NCBI GenBank assembly: GCA_035236585.1
Contig: CP141132.1
Location: 64,763,880-64,827,879, forward strand
DNA length: 64,000 nt
From: Warburgia ugandensis
Taxonomy: Eukaryota; Streptophyta; Magnoliopsida; Canellales; Canellaceae
Direction: 5' to 3'
Position 1 is the stretch's first letter. Each line of letters starts with the position of its first letter. This document shows positions 1 through 18,224 of this stretch, piece by piece. A model generated the notes under the pieces. The model was not told the DNA's origin. It did no database searches and saw only the letters and a program-made list of their open reading frames with translations. A program made the translations under genes and the position numbers.

Positions 1-1179
<1,179 letters not shown>

Positions 1180-1190
1180 CACCCCCAACT
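1180..1190 (-). other. Athila polypurine tract
   Basis: On the minus strand a run of the form GTTGGGGGTG directly precedes the LTR start TGTTAAGTG. This is the expected place and composition of the plus-strand primer of an LTR retrotransposon. Confidence 0.7.
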
Positions 1191-2829
1191 AGCATTTTGC
1201 TAGTCCCTAGCAAAAGATGTGGAAAATCAATTCACAGAATTTCAAAATTTTATTTTTCAAGTCAATTTCACTTTTTTCTCAAAGAATTATCTTCAATAAA
1301 TCTATTAAATTTAACAACTAATAAAGATGACTGAAGAATTCAAAACCCTACCCATATGCTACAAATATTTCACTTAAGCTCAAATCTCAGAGTGAGTGTG
1401 TGTATACAGTTTACATATAGTATAATCTTTATCTCTAAGTAGGCTTCTAACTTTTGAACTCCATCTGAAATATGTTTTGACCTCAATCCTCATTAATGAC
1501 ATACACTTAGAAACAAAATCTCTTAGATAGAGGGTTCAAATCATATCTCTCTTTTAAATATATGAGCAGAGTGAACAAAATCAAAATAATCTCACATTTA
1601 TTCATGAAGGATCAGGAGTTACTATGGAATTTAATTTTGATCCCTTTAGAATGGATGTCATTATCTTTGAATCTTTAGAAATACCACTTTTTAAATCATA
1701 TCCTCATTCAGATTATATTCATCTTAGAATCAATAGGTCTTTAACTGGGATGAAATGTAGGCATAGGACAAGGTACCAAAAAATGAGTATAAGGGTATTC
1801 AAAATTTCTTCAAAAATAAGTAGAGGCCTTCTACTAAAGTTAATAACTCTTTTCTTTCCTTTCCTTTGCTGAAGTGAATATTTCTTTTTCCACTTTTCTT
1901 TGCATTCTTTAAACTTCTTTTTTTTTAACACTTCTCTTTCTTTTCACACTTTTGAATCTCTTTGAAGAACCTTTCTTTTCTTAATATTCACTTTTCTACT
2001 TTCGTTGCAACTAAAAAGTATATCTTCATTCAACTCTAACTTATTTTTCAAAGAAAATGGATAATGGATAATTTATAATTGGGTTAATATGGGTAAAGGT
2101 TAAATTGGGTGACAAAAGGAAAAGGCTTTATATAAGAGGCTCAACTTGGCTAATTAGTGGTAAAAATACTTTTGTGTAGCCTTTATGTCTCTAGGTTAAT
2201 AACAAAGATAGCCTAAATCATTTTCTAAGTTTCATATAATCTATCAGATTTAACAAAATTTTAGAATTTTAAAGGTAATATTCTAATAATTTAGGTAATT
2301 AGTCAAATTTAAGAGTTGGTGGGATCAATTTTCTTGAAGTAAGCTGAAGAAAATTAGAAATATTTATAACCTCTCAGAAAGGATAAATAGCTCTAAAAGT
2401 TACTTAGGTTATAGGTCTCCACTACATTTCTTCAAGATTTCTCAGTTATAGCTACTTATCAATTTAGACTATTTATATGCAACGGCATGTATAGATGTGA
2501 TCTGAGACTTTTGCTTTCATAGAATACTTTAGAAAATGAGTAAAATGATGAATTAATCATATTCAATTTCATTAATAAGCTAAAGTTATTTAGATTATAC
2601 TTCAAAAAATCCAATTCTCATCATAGTATAGGAATTAACTTAAAATTTTTCATTCTTTTAATTTTTTAAAAAAAATCAAGGAAATCACCTAAAAACCTAA
2701 AAAAAGACTAAACTTTGATAGAATTCTACACCCCAACTTGACAGAAACATTATCCTCAATGTGTAAAAGTAGGACTTGAAATGAATGTGGGTGATGCAGA
2801 GAAAAAATACAAATATATGGTACAGATGG
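1191..2829 (-). other. Athila 3' noncoding region
   Basis: AT-rich DNA between the end of the integrase region and the polypurine tract. No protein similarity is recognisable in any frame. Some Athila elements carry an envelope-like frame here; none is visible in this copy. Confidence 0.6.
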
Positions 2830-4060
2830 ATCAAATCCACTCAATCTTGATAAACAAGATCCTCCAAAGTTGTGGACCCAACTTTTGGATTCTCATATTC
2901 TAGAAAAGACTTTAAACGTTGACCATTCACTTTAAAAGTATGACCAGTCCTACCATCCTCAATCTCCACGGTCCCATATGGAAAAATTTCTTTAACTATA
3001 TATGGACCGATCCATCAAGATCTAAGCTTACTTGGGAATAGGTGGAGCTTAGAATTATAAAGCAGAACCTTCTAGTTTAGAGTAAAGGATTTTCTCATTA
3101 TGTTTTTATCATGAAAAACTTTCATCTTTTCTTTATATATTCTATTACTCTCATAAGCTTTTTGCCTGATCTCTTCCAACTCATTAAGCTAGAGTTTCCT
3201 ATGTGAGCTTGCTTTATTCATGTTGAAATTAAAGGTCTTTATTGCCTAGTAGGCTCTATGTTCCAATTCCATAGGCAAGTGACATGCGTTATCGTATACA
3301 ATACGATAGGGAGACATACCAATTGGGGTTTGATGTGTAGTCCTATAAGCCCAAAGCTCATCGGTTAGTCTAAGAGACCAATCCTTATGATACAGATTTA
3401 TAGTCTTTTGATGAATTTGTTTAATGGCCCGATTAGATACTTTTACTTGTTCACTTGTTTGTGGGTGATACGGTGTTGCAACTTTATGGGTGATAGTATA
3501 TTTTTTCATGAGTGCTTCAAATGGTTTGTTGTAAAAGTGTGTATCATTATCACTTATAATGGCTTAAGGTATCCCAAATCTAGAGAAAATATTTTCTTTT
3601 AAGAATTTTACAACTATTTTATGATCATTATGCCTACATGGGATAGCCTCAATCCATTTTGAAATATAGTCTACTGCCAATAAGATATAGATGTAGTCAA
3701 AAGAAAGTGGGAATGGGCCCATGAAATCAATACCCCAGCAATCAAAAACGTCAATAATAAGGATATGGTTTAGAGACATCATATTCCTACCGGTTATTTC
3801 TCCTAACTTTTGACATCGTTCACTTGATTTATAGAATACCTGTGCCTCTAAACAATGACGCCTAATAGAAACCCACACTACAAAATCTTTGCAGCAGTTT
3901 TTTGTGCAAAAAAATGTCCACCACATGCTTCTAAATGACAAAAGGAGATGACGCTATATTGCTTTAAGTCAGGGACACATCTCCTAATGATTTGATCATG
4001 GCAGTATTTAAACAGATATGGGTCATCCTAGAAGTAGTGCTTAATATTAGAAAAGAATTT
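2830..4060 (-). pseudogene. Athila integrase region
   Basis: Minus-strand peptides include an integrase core with 'WGIDFMGPFPLS' and 'AVDYISKWIEAIPC', a later '[21 protein letters not shown]' block, then '[19 protein letters not shown]' and '[12 protein letters not shown]', and a C-terminal tail with a 'FKVNG'-like stretch near 2920. Integrase would join the DNA copy to the host chromosome. The region is broken in several places and is a fossil. Confidence 0.85.
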
Positions 4061-4249
4061 TTGCTTTTCTAATTTATTCCAATGATCAAGAATTTTCCCT
4101 GTGACTAAATAATTTGCAATATCAGCAAACCAGGAGGATGAGAAACATGAAAAAGTTGTTCGTCAGGGAAAGTATCCTTAATTAGCAACTCATCCAAAGG
4201 TTCTGTTAGAACTAGACGAGACAAGTGGTCAACTACAACATTCTTCACT

Positions 4250-5170
4250 CCTTTTTTTTATCTTTTATTTTAATGTCAAACTCTTGGAGTAAAAGAATCC
4301 ACCTAATTAGTCTAGGCTTAGCATCTTTCTTAGAAAGAAGATACTTAAGGGCCGAATGATTGGTAAAGATGACTAATTTATATCCAACCAAGTAAGACCT
4401 GAATTTATCCAACACAATGACAACCACTAAGAGTTCTTTCTCTGTAATGGAATAATTCATTTGGGTGCTATTTAGGGTCCAACTGGCATAGTAGATGACA
4501 TATGGCTTTTTCTCTTTTCTCTATCCTAGTACAGCTTCTACTGCATAGTCACTATCATCACACATGATTTCAAAGGGTAGGCTCCAATCAGGTGGCTACA
4601 TAATGGGTGCAGTGGTTAACTTGTCTTTCAGTTTTATAAAAGCTTTCTGACAATCTTCAGTCTACTCGAAAGGGATTTCGTTTATAAGGAGGTGACACAA
4701 TGGTCTGAAAATAGCACTAAAATCTTTAATAAATCTCCTATAGAATCCTGCATGACCTAGGAATGAGTGAATGTCACTAACATATTTGGGAATGGGTAGA
4801 TTGGTAATTAGGTCAACTTTGGCTCTTTCTACCTCTATTCCTTTAGATGACACGATGTGGCCAAGGACAATTCTCTTCGGAACCATGAAAAGACATTTCT
4901 CCTAATTAAGCACTAGGTTCTTTTCTTCACAACAATTTAAGACTTTCTTAGATTTTCAAGGCATGTGTCAAAGGAGTCACCAAAAACAGAAAAGTCATCC
5001 ATGAAAACCTCTAAAATTCTCTATACCATATCACTAAAAATGCTCAACATGCAGGGTTGACATGTGGCAAGAGCATTATATAATCCAAATGGCATTCGTT
5101 TGTAATCAAAACTACCAAAAGGACATGTGAATGTGGCCTTTTCCTGATCTTCGGGTGTAATTTCTATTTG
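4250..5170 (-). pseudogene. Athila RT (C-terminal part) and RNase H region
   Basis: Going down the minus strand, an RT catalytic block 'VFMDDFSVFG' near 5000 is followed by 'FLGHAGFYRRFIKDFSAI', then the RNase H-like stretch '[27 protein letters not shown]' (in part), the order seen in Ty3/gypsy pol. The RT domain is cut at about 5174 by the insertion that ends at 10459; its first part lies at 10470-11117. Broken fossil. Confidence 0.85.
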
Positions 5171-5568
5171 GTTATGTGATGAACCAGGTTTTTAAAACAC
5201 ACTTTCATAAATATTTGCAAAGGTAGGGCCCTAATTTTGAAAATTTTTAAAATTCAAACAGCGAAAACATATTTTCTTTGAAATTGATTTGTCAAAAACC
5301 CTAATGTCACCTCAAATTACTTATTATATATAGATTTTTGTATAAAATAAAATTTCTATTGAATATTAATAGAAATACTTTTATTAAAATCAGGATCAAT
5401 CAAGTTGTTCACATACACAACCTCGGTAGTCATTACATACCTTGTCCAAATATTACAATCCAAATTACAAAACAATCAATACAATCTTCCTCAAAGTAAA
5501 TATCTTGCGTAGTAGTTCAGTGATGATTATTCTCAAGTCTTGAGCTTTCAATCTTCCTTAACTGTATC

Positions 5569-5620
5569 TGAGATATCATAAACATTCAAACATTTACAAT
5601 ATCTCAGCAAGCTATGCTTG
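5569..5620 (+). other. Conserved tandem hairpin of LTR copy A
   Basis: Stem TGAGATAT / ATATCTCA (5569-5576 with 5599-5606), followed at once by a second stem CAAGC-TAT-GCTTG (5608-5620). It lies about 394 bp from the LTR start, as in the sister copies. Confidence 0.65.
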
Positions 5621-6384
5621 GTAGGAGATTTAAGAAATACATTCAATATATCTCAAAATCAACAGTTCTTTATATTCATGGTTGTTGATTGTTTAACTGC
5701 AAGTGCACGGGGTATTGTAGTGTAGCTTATGCAAGTACGGGTCGATCCCATAAGGACTTGATTTAAAATGATGGAGTTTTCAATAAAATTTAATTAATAA
5801 AAGAATAAAAACAAAGATTATACTAAAAATAAACTAAGAATAAACTAAAATCCATATTTATTCAATTTCTGCAGTTTGCACAATTATTTATTCAAAAGAC
5901 AACAGAAAATAAAACTAAAAGGCGTCTTGGATAAGCTTGTCCTTGGATTGCACTGTCCCTGAATTGCACTGTCCTTGGATAGTCAAAATGAGAATAAAAC
6001 AAAACTGGTACATAGATGTAATTAAAGTAGGTACTCAGTTGGAATTAAATTGAGGACATGGATGGAATTTCAGACAAAGGACCCAGATGGAATTACTTTG
6101 AGGATACATTGGGAATTTTTGAGATCTGCCAAGGGCAGATTCAAAATTTTTGGGGTTCTAGTTTTTAACGAAAAAAAACCTAGGAAAACATGGGGAAGAA
6201 GAGGAGAAAAGAAAGAGGAAGAAGGGAGAAGGGAAGAGGAAGGAGAGAAGGGAGAATCGCTGGGGAGGAAAAGAGGAAGGAGAGTAGAGGGAGGAGCCGA
6301 GGTCGTGCGGTAGTGAGAGAGACTGAATGAGGAGAGAAGGCAAAGGTAAGGGAGTTTCCAATCTGGTGCGATCTGGGCAAGGTG

Positions 6385-6388
<4 letters not shown>

Positions 6389-6464
<76 letters not shown>
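6389..6464. repeat. (GA)n microsatellite
   Basis: About 76 bp of uninterrupted GA dinucleotides within the Athila LTR fragment. Confidence 0.98.
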
Positions 6465-6468
<4 letters not shown>

Positions 6469-6786
6469 GTAGGAAGGTGGAGCCGATGATGTTGAAGAGG
6501 AGGTTCTGGGCAGTTGAGATGACGCCAAGCCTGTGGTGTGTCACGCAGCTATGGCCGGCCAAGGAGGTAAAGAGAAGAGAGAGTTGAGATTTGGAGTGGA
6601 GAGAAGGGAATGGAGAAGGAGAGGATCTTCTGCCCAGCCTAAAGATGACGGTGGTAATGAGAGAGTCGTGTGAAGAGCAGATAAAGAGAGAATGAGAGGG
6701 GGAATGAAGAGAGGAAGAAGAGGGAGAGAAGGGATGGGCTGGCTACCTCCTACATCCAGCCAAGAGGAGAAAAGCAAGAGGGAATG

Positions 6787-6957
<171 letters not shown>

Positions 6958-7484
6958 GGAATGAGAGAAGGGGAAGAGAGGTAGAGGAAGAGGAAGAGAG
7001 AATGAGGGGGAGATATGATCCAGCCCAGCCTCCCTAGAGGAGGGAAAAAAACGTTCTTTGGAGAGAGAGGGGAAGGGGAATAAAAAGGAGAATGAGAGAG
7101 AGACGTGAAAGAGAGAGGAGGATAAGAGGGAAAGACAGAAAAGAGATAGAAGAGAGAAATAAGAGAGGAGAGAGATAAGAGAAAAGAGTAGATAAGAGAG
7201 AGGGAAAAGAGAGATAAGAGAGAGAGTGGGGTCCACTATAATTCTAGACTTGCTAGAACTCTGCAAGTCTTCAAAGTCTTTTTTCCATGAAACTTCATCT
7301 GATCTCCATCTAATATCCTTGATTCGATCTGGAGCGTTCACGCCTGAGTCGATTAATCTGCAATGCACCCAATTAGCACAATCTAAACTATTCATTATTC
7401 CTCTGATTAGCTTTAATGATCATCTGATCACTAAATCTTTCAAGTCAATGGTTGATGGTCAATTAAAGCTAAAATGAAATATCT

Positions 7485-9100
7485 TAAGGTCCACCTACCT
7501 TTACTTACAACAATCCATCATCCCATTGATCTTGATCATTATATCCTTCATGTATATGTTAAATTATATATATATATACAATCATTCTTCAACTCATTTA
7601 TACTTTCTAGTTATTTTTTTTTATCATCCTTACATAGGATGATTTAGATCTTTTTTCTTGGATCATATTGATTAAGGGTCTAGTCTATTTATCTATATTT
7701 AAATCTAACATTCATACTAATTCAAAAACATACATACTAACACAATATTATGTTTCTTATTATTCTTGATCATTCAAGATCTCCCTATGGATCTTGTTTG
7801 ATCTTTGATTATCTTAATTACCATTTTTATTAGAATTATATAGTTTACTATCCTTTTATAATCTTATTATTATTCAACCAGTTAATGTCTTACTGGTTGA
7901 AGATAATTTATTTCTTTCCTAACACTAGATAGCTCTTCCTTATTTCAGAATTGACTAAGGCTTACCAGTTAAAAGCTGCTCACAGAGTGGTTAATTCAAT
8001 CCTTATGTAAGGAGGCATTTAGACCTCATAAATGTTGCCAGAAGGTGGGGGAAGAGCGAGGCTTTATTAGAAAACCCCCTTAACTACCATGTTTAGCATT
8101 TCCTGGGATGACCTTAGCTCAACCTTCATAAGGTTCCTATGAGCATTAAATCTTCAGTACCCTTGCTATTTGATTTTACTTAAATTTATGAACATTTAAA
8201 ATATCATTCATGAGGTTTATTATTCTCCTAATTTGGGCTAAGGAAATGATATTCCTTATATTGTCCTACTAACTATAGCCCTTACTATCATTAAGTTCAT
8301 ATCCATATTCATTGTAAATGTTCATTAATATCTATTTTCATTTAATTACAATTTTCTTGTAATTTACATAACATGAACAATTAAAGCGCAAATAAATAAA
8401 TCTGACAATTAAATCTACTAAGCAAATAAAAGAACATTTATAATAGAATATAATAACTCAAATGCTCATTTGAATATATCTTATTTATCCATTTTGATCC
8501 CATGATTATATTTTGATTTCTATTTATTTTTCATCCCATTAAGGGTTTAGATCTTGATCTTTCATTTTTATTCGTATCTATCACATTCTTTTAATGTGAT
8601 ATCATCATTAGATCATTGATGCATCTCATCATATGATCTGATATTTCTTGATCTAACTGAGCATGAAGATCTTAAGTTATTTTATCAAAATTAAGCGCAT
8701 AGATCTCAATTTATCCCAAATTAGCCTTATTAGGCTCATCAATTCATATGATCTTAACTTTAGATCATCATTTAAACTAATTTTCATTGTCTAATCATGC
8801 TTGATTACTCAGATCAAGTAGATTCATGATCATTTTTAAGATTTCTCCTCCATTAAGGTTAAATTTCTTAATTCATCCCAAATCATTCATATTTAACTTT
8901 TTATTCCATATTACCTCATCACTAGATCACTAATGGATTAGAAATCCAAAGTCTGATCATGCTAAATTTGACTGATCTTAAGAATTAGTACCACTTTTTG
9001 TAATGTATAAAATTTTACAGTGAATAAAACCTAAATTTTATGTTTCCATTATATTCTACTCTTCACCAGGAATCTAGAGCTTCTTTCCGATCTTGTTTTT
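7485..9100 (+). repeat. Repeat segment of LTR copy A, second copy at about 48180-49555
   Basis: This stretch recurs at about 48180-49555 in the same orientation. Its part 7880-8200 is also a diverged relative of the Athila leader at 13840-14080, including the G5/C5-framed hairpin at 8047-8079. The second half is rich in GATC-type words like the other Del/Tekay-like LTRs. No coding sequence is seen. Confidence 0.65.
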
Positions 9101-10459
<1,359 letters not shown>

Positions 10460-10469
10460 GGTTATATCC

Positions 10470-11117
10470 TGAATAACCATCTAGAAAATAATAGTACTAG
10501 TGTCCTGCAACCCTTTCTAACATTTGGTCAACAAAAGGCTAAGGAAAATGGTCCTTCCTAGTGACATCATTCAATTTTCTATAATCAATGGACATACGCC
10601 AACCAATGGTAACTCTAGTTAAAATTAATTCATTGTTGGCATTAGTGGTCACTGTCACTCCAGACTTTTTAGGAACGACCTGAGTAGGACTCACCCATTT
10701 GTTATTACTTATGAGATAGATGATTCTCACATCAAGCAATTTAAGGACTTTTGCTCTAACCACATCTTTCATATTAGGGTTTAACTTTCTTTGCATTTGA
10801 CGATGTGGTTTAACATTATCCTCTAGGTAGATTTGATGGGTGCATATTAAAGGGATAATACCTTTAATGTCCGCTAGGGTCCATCTTATTACACTTTTAT
10901 GTTCCTTGAGGGTTTTAATCAATTGTTCCTCTTGATATTTTTCCAATTGAGAGGCAATTATAATAGGAAAAGTTTCTTCATCTCCTAGATAAGCATACTT
11001 GAGGTCAGAAGGTAGAGGTTTCAAATCTAGCTTAGGAGGTTCAACTAAGGATGGAATGGGAGTGGACTCCCTCAATGGAAGTTCCTCGAACTGAGGTTTC
11101 CATTTTTCTGTATCCAT
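10470..11117 (-). pseudogene. Athila pre-RT and RT N-terminal region
   Basis: Minus-strand peptide with 'PLPSDLKYAYLGDEETFP', 'EHKSVIRWTLADIKGI' and 'WVSPTQVVPKKSGV', ending in 'WRMSIDYRKLNDVTRKDHFP'. These are the linker and first RT motifs of Athila pol. The domain continues on the far side of LTR copy A, at 5170 and below. Confidence 0.9.
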
Positions 11118-11479
11118 AGGGGCAGAGAATTAAGGAGGGCATTAACTTTCTCTATTAATGTGTCCTCATTAAACTCATTAAAATGGGCTAAATAGGCCTC
11201 AAGTGGGTCCAACAAGGAAGATGATTAAAAATGATCTTGCACCATTGAATTTATCATATTGACACAGTGCAAGTCATCTACAAGTTCTCTAGGTTACTTA
11301 CAGATATTAAAGATGTTCAATTTTAGTGTCAAGTTGCCAAATGAAAGCTTAATGACACCATTTCTGCAGTTTATTAGGGCACTAGATGTAGCCAAGAATA
11401 GACATCCAAGGATGACAGGAATTTCTTACTGCTCATTCAGCACTGGTTGTGTGTCCAAAACTAAGAAATCGAGTGGGAA

Positions 11480-11850
11480 AAAGAATTGCTCTATTTGGAC
11501 TAACACATCCTATATTATGCCCCTAGGTATTACCACTAATCTATCAACTAGTTTGAGGGCAGTGGATGTTGGCTTAAGGTTTCCTAGTCCTAGCTGAAAA
11601 TAGACTGTATATGGTAACAAATTAACACTAGATCCAAGATCTAATAAGGCCTAGTTAATCTTATGGTTGCCAATGATGCAAGCGAGAGTGGGACAACCTG
11701 GATCCTTGTATTTCTAGGGTGTATGGTGCTGAAGAAGTGAACTTACTTGTTCAGTCACAAATGAGTTCTTTTGCACATTCAATTTCCTTTTGATTGTGCA
11801 TAAATCCTTTAAAAATTTGGCATATGATGGGATTTGTTTTATTGCATCTA
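11480..11850 (-). pseudogene. Athila protease region
   Basis: Minus-strand peptides 'SYAKFLKDLCTIKRKLNVQK' followed by a degenerate 'ALLDLGSSVNLLPYTVY' block correspond to the retropepsin-like region of Athila (family motif D-L/S-G-A/S). It lies between gag and RT as expected. Broken fossil. Confidence 0.75.
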
Positions 11851-12586
11851 AGATCAGTATGTTGATCTGCACTTGCTTGAATATCTTCATAATCTCATCA
11901 TTAGTACTACTCTTTGTGACTTGACGTAACCTTTGAGGGAATGGACATGGCTCAATAGGTGGAGTGGGATCCTTTTCTTTAGGTTTTTCTACCTTTTCAA
12001 TCTTTTGGGGCTCATGTTTTTCAATTATTTTACCACTCCTAAGAATAGTAACAGCTTTAGTCTCTTCCATGATAGAGCTTGATGATGCATTAGGTGTAGT
12101 TTCGCTAATCGCATGCACACCTTTAGGGTTTGCTTGTGGTTGACCTGGAAACTTTTCTTTTTCCATACTTTGCATCCATTGACTCATCATGTTCTTTATT
12201 TCATTAACACACTGATTGGTTTGTTTCAATTGACTTTCCAATTGAGAAATTTTCTTCTCCTGGTTTTGAGCAAGTTAATTATCCTCTACATGCCTTTTGA
12301 GTGGGGGCAAGTAAGGTCCAGAAGAAAGAGGTTGATAAGTTTGGTATGGGGGTGGAGCAAGTAGTCTTTGGTTTAGTTGTTGATGTTGGTATAGGACTGG
12401 TTGTGGGACATTAGTAGTTGCTTCATTTCTCCAACTAAAATTTGGATGGTTTCTCTAGTTGGGATTATATGTCTCTGAATATAGGGAGAAAGGTCTTTTA
12501 TAATTATTAAGTGCATTAGCTTGATCATGAAGTACATCTTGAACTACTAGAATGGTAGGTCATTCCTGAGTAAGATGGGTAGTACT
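11851..12586 (-). pseudogene. Athila gag-pol linker region
   Basis: Lysine- and glutamate-rich minus-strand peptide with 'AVTILRSGKIIEKHEPQK', a low-complexity stretch seen between gag and protease in Athila polyproteins. No catalytic motif is present. Confidence 0.65.
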
Positions 12587-12589
12587 TTA

Positions 12590-13560
12590 ACAAATGTTAC
12601 ACACTTTTTCATCGTTATTTAAGTTTTTCTTTCCCATTTCTACGGCTTCTACTTTTCTAGCTAAGGTTGCTACTTTGGCATTAATTTCATCTTTTTCAGA
12701 TATGGGATACATGCCTCCCCTAGTAGATGTGGTAGTGGGCTTCGATTTATCTGAATGTTCTACTCTTTTTGAGTCAACCCAGGTCTGTACACTTTCAGCT
12801 AGCCATTCTAAATATTCCTCCGCCTCATCTGGTTGTTTGTTTAGAAAGTTACCATTGCACATCATCTCTACAAATTGGCGCATGTCAAAATTAAGTCTTT
12901 CATAAAAGAAGTTGATGATACGCCATGGTTCATAGCCATGATGTGGGCAAGTGAATAATAGATCTTTGAACCTTTCTCAGCATTGGTAGAATGATTCTTT
13001 ATCTTTCTGGGTAAAGTTCATTATATTATGGTGAAGTGTGTTTGATTTATGCATAGGGAAAAACTTTTTCAAAAATTCCCAAGTCATTTCATTCTAGGTC
13101 ATTATGGAACCTGATGGCAGTGCATTAAACCACATTTTTGCTTTTTGCTTTAAAGAGAAAGGAAAAAGTTTAAGCCTGACAGTATCTAGACTTACATTTT
13201 TGGGTACTACATAACTCATCAAATTCTTTAAGGTGCAAATAAAGACTCTCACTGTCTAACCCATGGAATTGGGGAAGTAATTGGATTACTCCCATTTTTA
13301 ATTCTAACACATTAGCATTCTGAGGAAGAAAGACACAAGATGGTGTACTGGTGCGTATAGGCTGAAGGTAGTCTCTTAAAGTTTGCCCATGAAGATTTTG
13401 ATAAACATCATTGTCTCCATGGTCACTTTATTGGTCCCATTCCCTATATCCATTCCTTCTCTAATTTCTTTGTTGATAAATATTCCTCCTTGGTGGAGGT
13501 TGATATTCATCATCAATTAGAGGTGGTGGGTCCTCATTCATGATGAGTGGAGAGCCTTGA
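12590..13560 (-). pseudogene. Athila gag region
   Basis: Minus-strand peptides include 'RQFVEMMCNGNFLNKQPDEA' followed by 'EEYLEWLAESVQTW', preceded upstream by 'FTQKDKESFYQC' and 'FKDLLFTCPHHGYEPWRI'-like stretches. These are typical of the plant Ty3/gypsy capsid (retrotransposon gag) domain. Broken fossil. Confidence 0.8.
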
Positions 13561-13599
13561 TCACCTTTGACGCTACCATGGGGTGAGTTACCCCTTGAT

Positions 13600-14777
13600 C
13601 ATTGATTAGTCATTAGTGGCATGTCTTTTTGGTCGTACTTGACTAATCTACTGTCTTATTGCCAAAGGGTATACAATGAAAGATCTTTTTGTTTTTGTTT
13701 TTGTTTTTTTAGAAGAGGATTATCCTAAATGATGCAACCAAAATGCCTAGAATGATGTACAATCAAGTAATCCCACAGATATTTTGATTTTTTTGATTTT
13801 ATGTGTGGATGATGCTTTTAATTAGCCTAATCTAACGCTCCTCCTTTCTTGAGGAGTTGACTATTGCTTATCAGTTAGGTTCTGCCCAATATAACCCTCA
13901 TGTAAGGAGGTATTTAGACCTCAACAAACGTCGACAAGAGGTGGGGGAAGAGCGAGGCTCTATTAGATAACCCCCAATAACCACAGTGCTCAAAAGCCAC
14001 TAGAGTGACAATAAATTATGTCCTATTAAGAGGGTCCTACGAGCATGTGATGGCCCAATAGGTCTCTTCTAATTGATTTTAACTTAATATGAGTATGGGG
14101 CTGCGTATGCTTGAGGTGATTATCCTAGGTAGGCCAAGGAGTGGTGATGAAATCCACTCTTGATCTTGTGAGGTCGGGTGCCCTTACTAATTAATTTCCA
14201 CCCTCCATGGCAATTCGATCAGCATATAAATCACCTTAAAGCATTAAACGTGTCCTAAGATGTAATTAAAAGCAATAAACTAATTCAAACCCCAAAATGC
14301 AACAAATATAAAGTATGCTTTCTATATGCAATTAAAAAACCAATGCAAAATGACTCTAAATGCAAACCCTAATCTAGAAAATAAAATGAGTGAGGGAACT
14401 TATAGTGGGGTTTCTAATAAAAATCAAGTGTGGGCCACCTTATCTCACACTTGCCCTGTATTATTACAACCCTTTAAAAAGTAAAATTAAAATTGAAATT
14501 ACAAATTACAAAGGGGCCTTATTACAAGATTCACTAAAAAAAAAGGAAAAATTCCTAATCTATGAAAGCAAGGAAAATCTATTTAATTGATGATGCTCCA
14601 CTTGCTAATTTTCTGAAAAAGAAAGATAGTAATCAGTACCAAATTCAGGAAATAAAGTAGTAATGCACTAAAAAAATAAATAATACACCTCAAACTGTCT
14701 AAAATGCTACAAAAAATTCAATTCCTAATTATTATTTTTTTGGATTTTTAATTAAAATTTATGAAAACTCCGTTGCG
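13600..14777 (-). other. Athila 5' leader
   Basis: Noncoding stretch between primer site and gag. It contains the G5/C5-framed hairpin at 13943-13975. The part 13971-14410 recurs at about 47713-48180, and 13840-14080 resembles 7880-8200 and 48400-48700. Confidence 0.7.
13943..13975. other. Conserved G5/C5-framed hairpin in Athila leader
   Basis: Inner perfect stem AGAGC-gag-GCTCT (13949-13961) flanked by GGGGG (13943-13947) and CCCCC (13971-13975). The same layout with the same 28-base spacing occurs at 8047-8079 and 48556-48588. Confidence 0.6.
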
Positions 14778-14797
14778 GGTCCCCGACAACGGCACAA
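14778..14797 (-). other. Athila primer binding site (tRNA-Asp type)
   Basis: On the minus strand the sequence just inside the LTR reads TGCCGTTGTCGGGGACC, close to TGGCGCCGTTGCCGGGGA, the complement of the plant tRNA-Asp 3' end that Athila elements use. Confidence 0.75.
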
Positions 14798-14803
14798 AAA
14801 ACT

Positions 14804-17151
<2,348 letters not shown>

Positions 17152-18220
17152 GGACGCTTCTAAGGGAGTACCCTATAAAGTCTTCAGTCGAATATTCCTC
17201 TCGCTAGCCCTAAATGGATCTTTCTTAGAAGTGACCCACATTTTGCATGAAGAGATCTAGATTTGGATAATCCAACTCATTCATCTCATTGCTTTGCCTT
17301 TAAATGACAAGTAGTTTAGAAGGTGGGTGGATTATGTAAATCTAGAAGTGAAGAACTGTACGATAAATGTGCATTTTCTCACAATGATACTTAGAGACTT
17401 TATAAACAACATTTAAAATTCAACTCACAAAAACATTATTTTAAGATGTTGCAATCATTCAATCATTATGATATTTTGTTTCCTTCTTATATGAAGCTAG
17501 AACAATGAGATGTTGTGTCAGATCATGTAACGTGAGTTCTCTTCTTGTCAAATGTGAGGTGCTTGTAGGATGGTTTATTTAAAGCCTTCAACCTAGCATT
17601 CCTCATATAAGTGTCAATTTTAGCTCGTAACTTGTTGGTCCACCCCTTTCTTAGACCTCACATATGCAAGAACTTTGTGTATCAAGTTACCATTTTTAAC
17701 TCGTTGGACGCATAACCACATGTCTATAATTAGGGTCACATAACCTTCTAAAGTACAATGATTGGCTCAACCAACTTATTTGACACCTAGATTTGCATTG
17801 TAATTTCTTAGCTTGTGAAAAGGGAAAAAAGAAAAATGTTTCTATACTGAAATTGGTACATTTTCATGTGTGCTTCTATGGAACTCTTACATGGTGTTAA
17901 TACTGCTTGGGATGAAATAAGCTAGCTTGAGATGAGATGATGTGAAGGTTAGCTTGAGATGACTCAAATTTTGCATGAGATGAAGTGAGATAATTGAAAA
18001 TTCAACTTGCCAGCAAGCTAGAATGAGATGAATTTCATCTCAAGCACCACGAATATTGAGAAGAGAAGATATTAGTTTGTGCAATCTTAACTCAAGCACC
18101 AGTAATAATAATATGGCCATCTCATATGTCTAAAGTCACCACTAAAATCGCCAAGAAGCAAAAGTGGCCTTTTTAGCCGAGAAGGAAAAGAAATTAATGT
18201 GCCCAAATTCTGATGCCTTC
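17152..18220. other. Intergenic region upstream of TIM17
   Basis: No gene or known repeat recognised. At 17910-18050 there is a cluster of GAGATGA words and their inverted complement, including the palindrome GAGATGAATTTCATCTC near 18020 and GCTTGAGATGA facing TCATCTCAAGC. This could be a degraded MITE or simply foldback DNA. Confidence 0.5.
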
Positions 18221-18224
18221 ATTT

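Noticed and set aside
1191-2829. Possible envelope-like gene of the Athila element
   Set aside because: No frame of useful length or recognisable peptide is present between integrase and polypurine tract.
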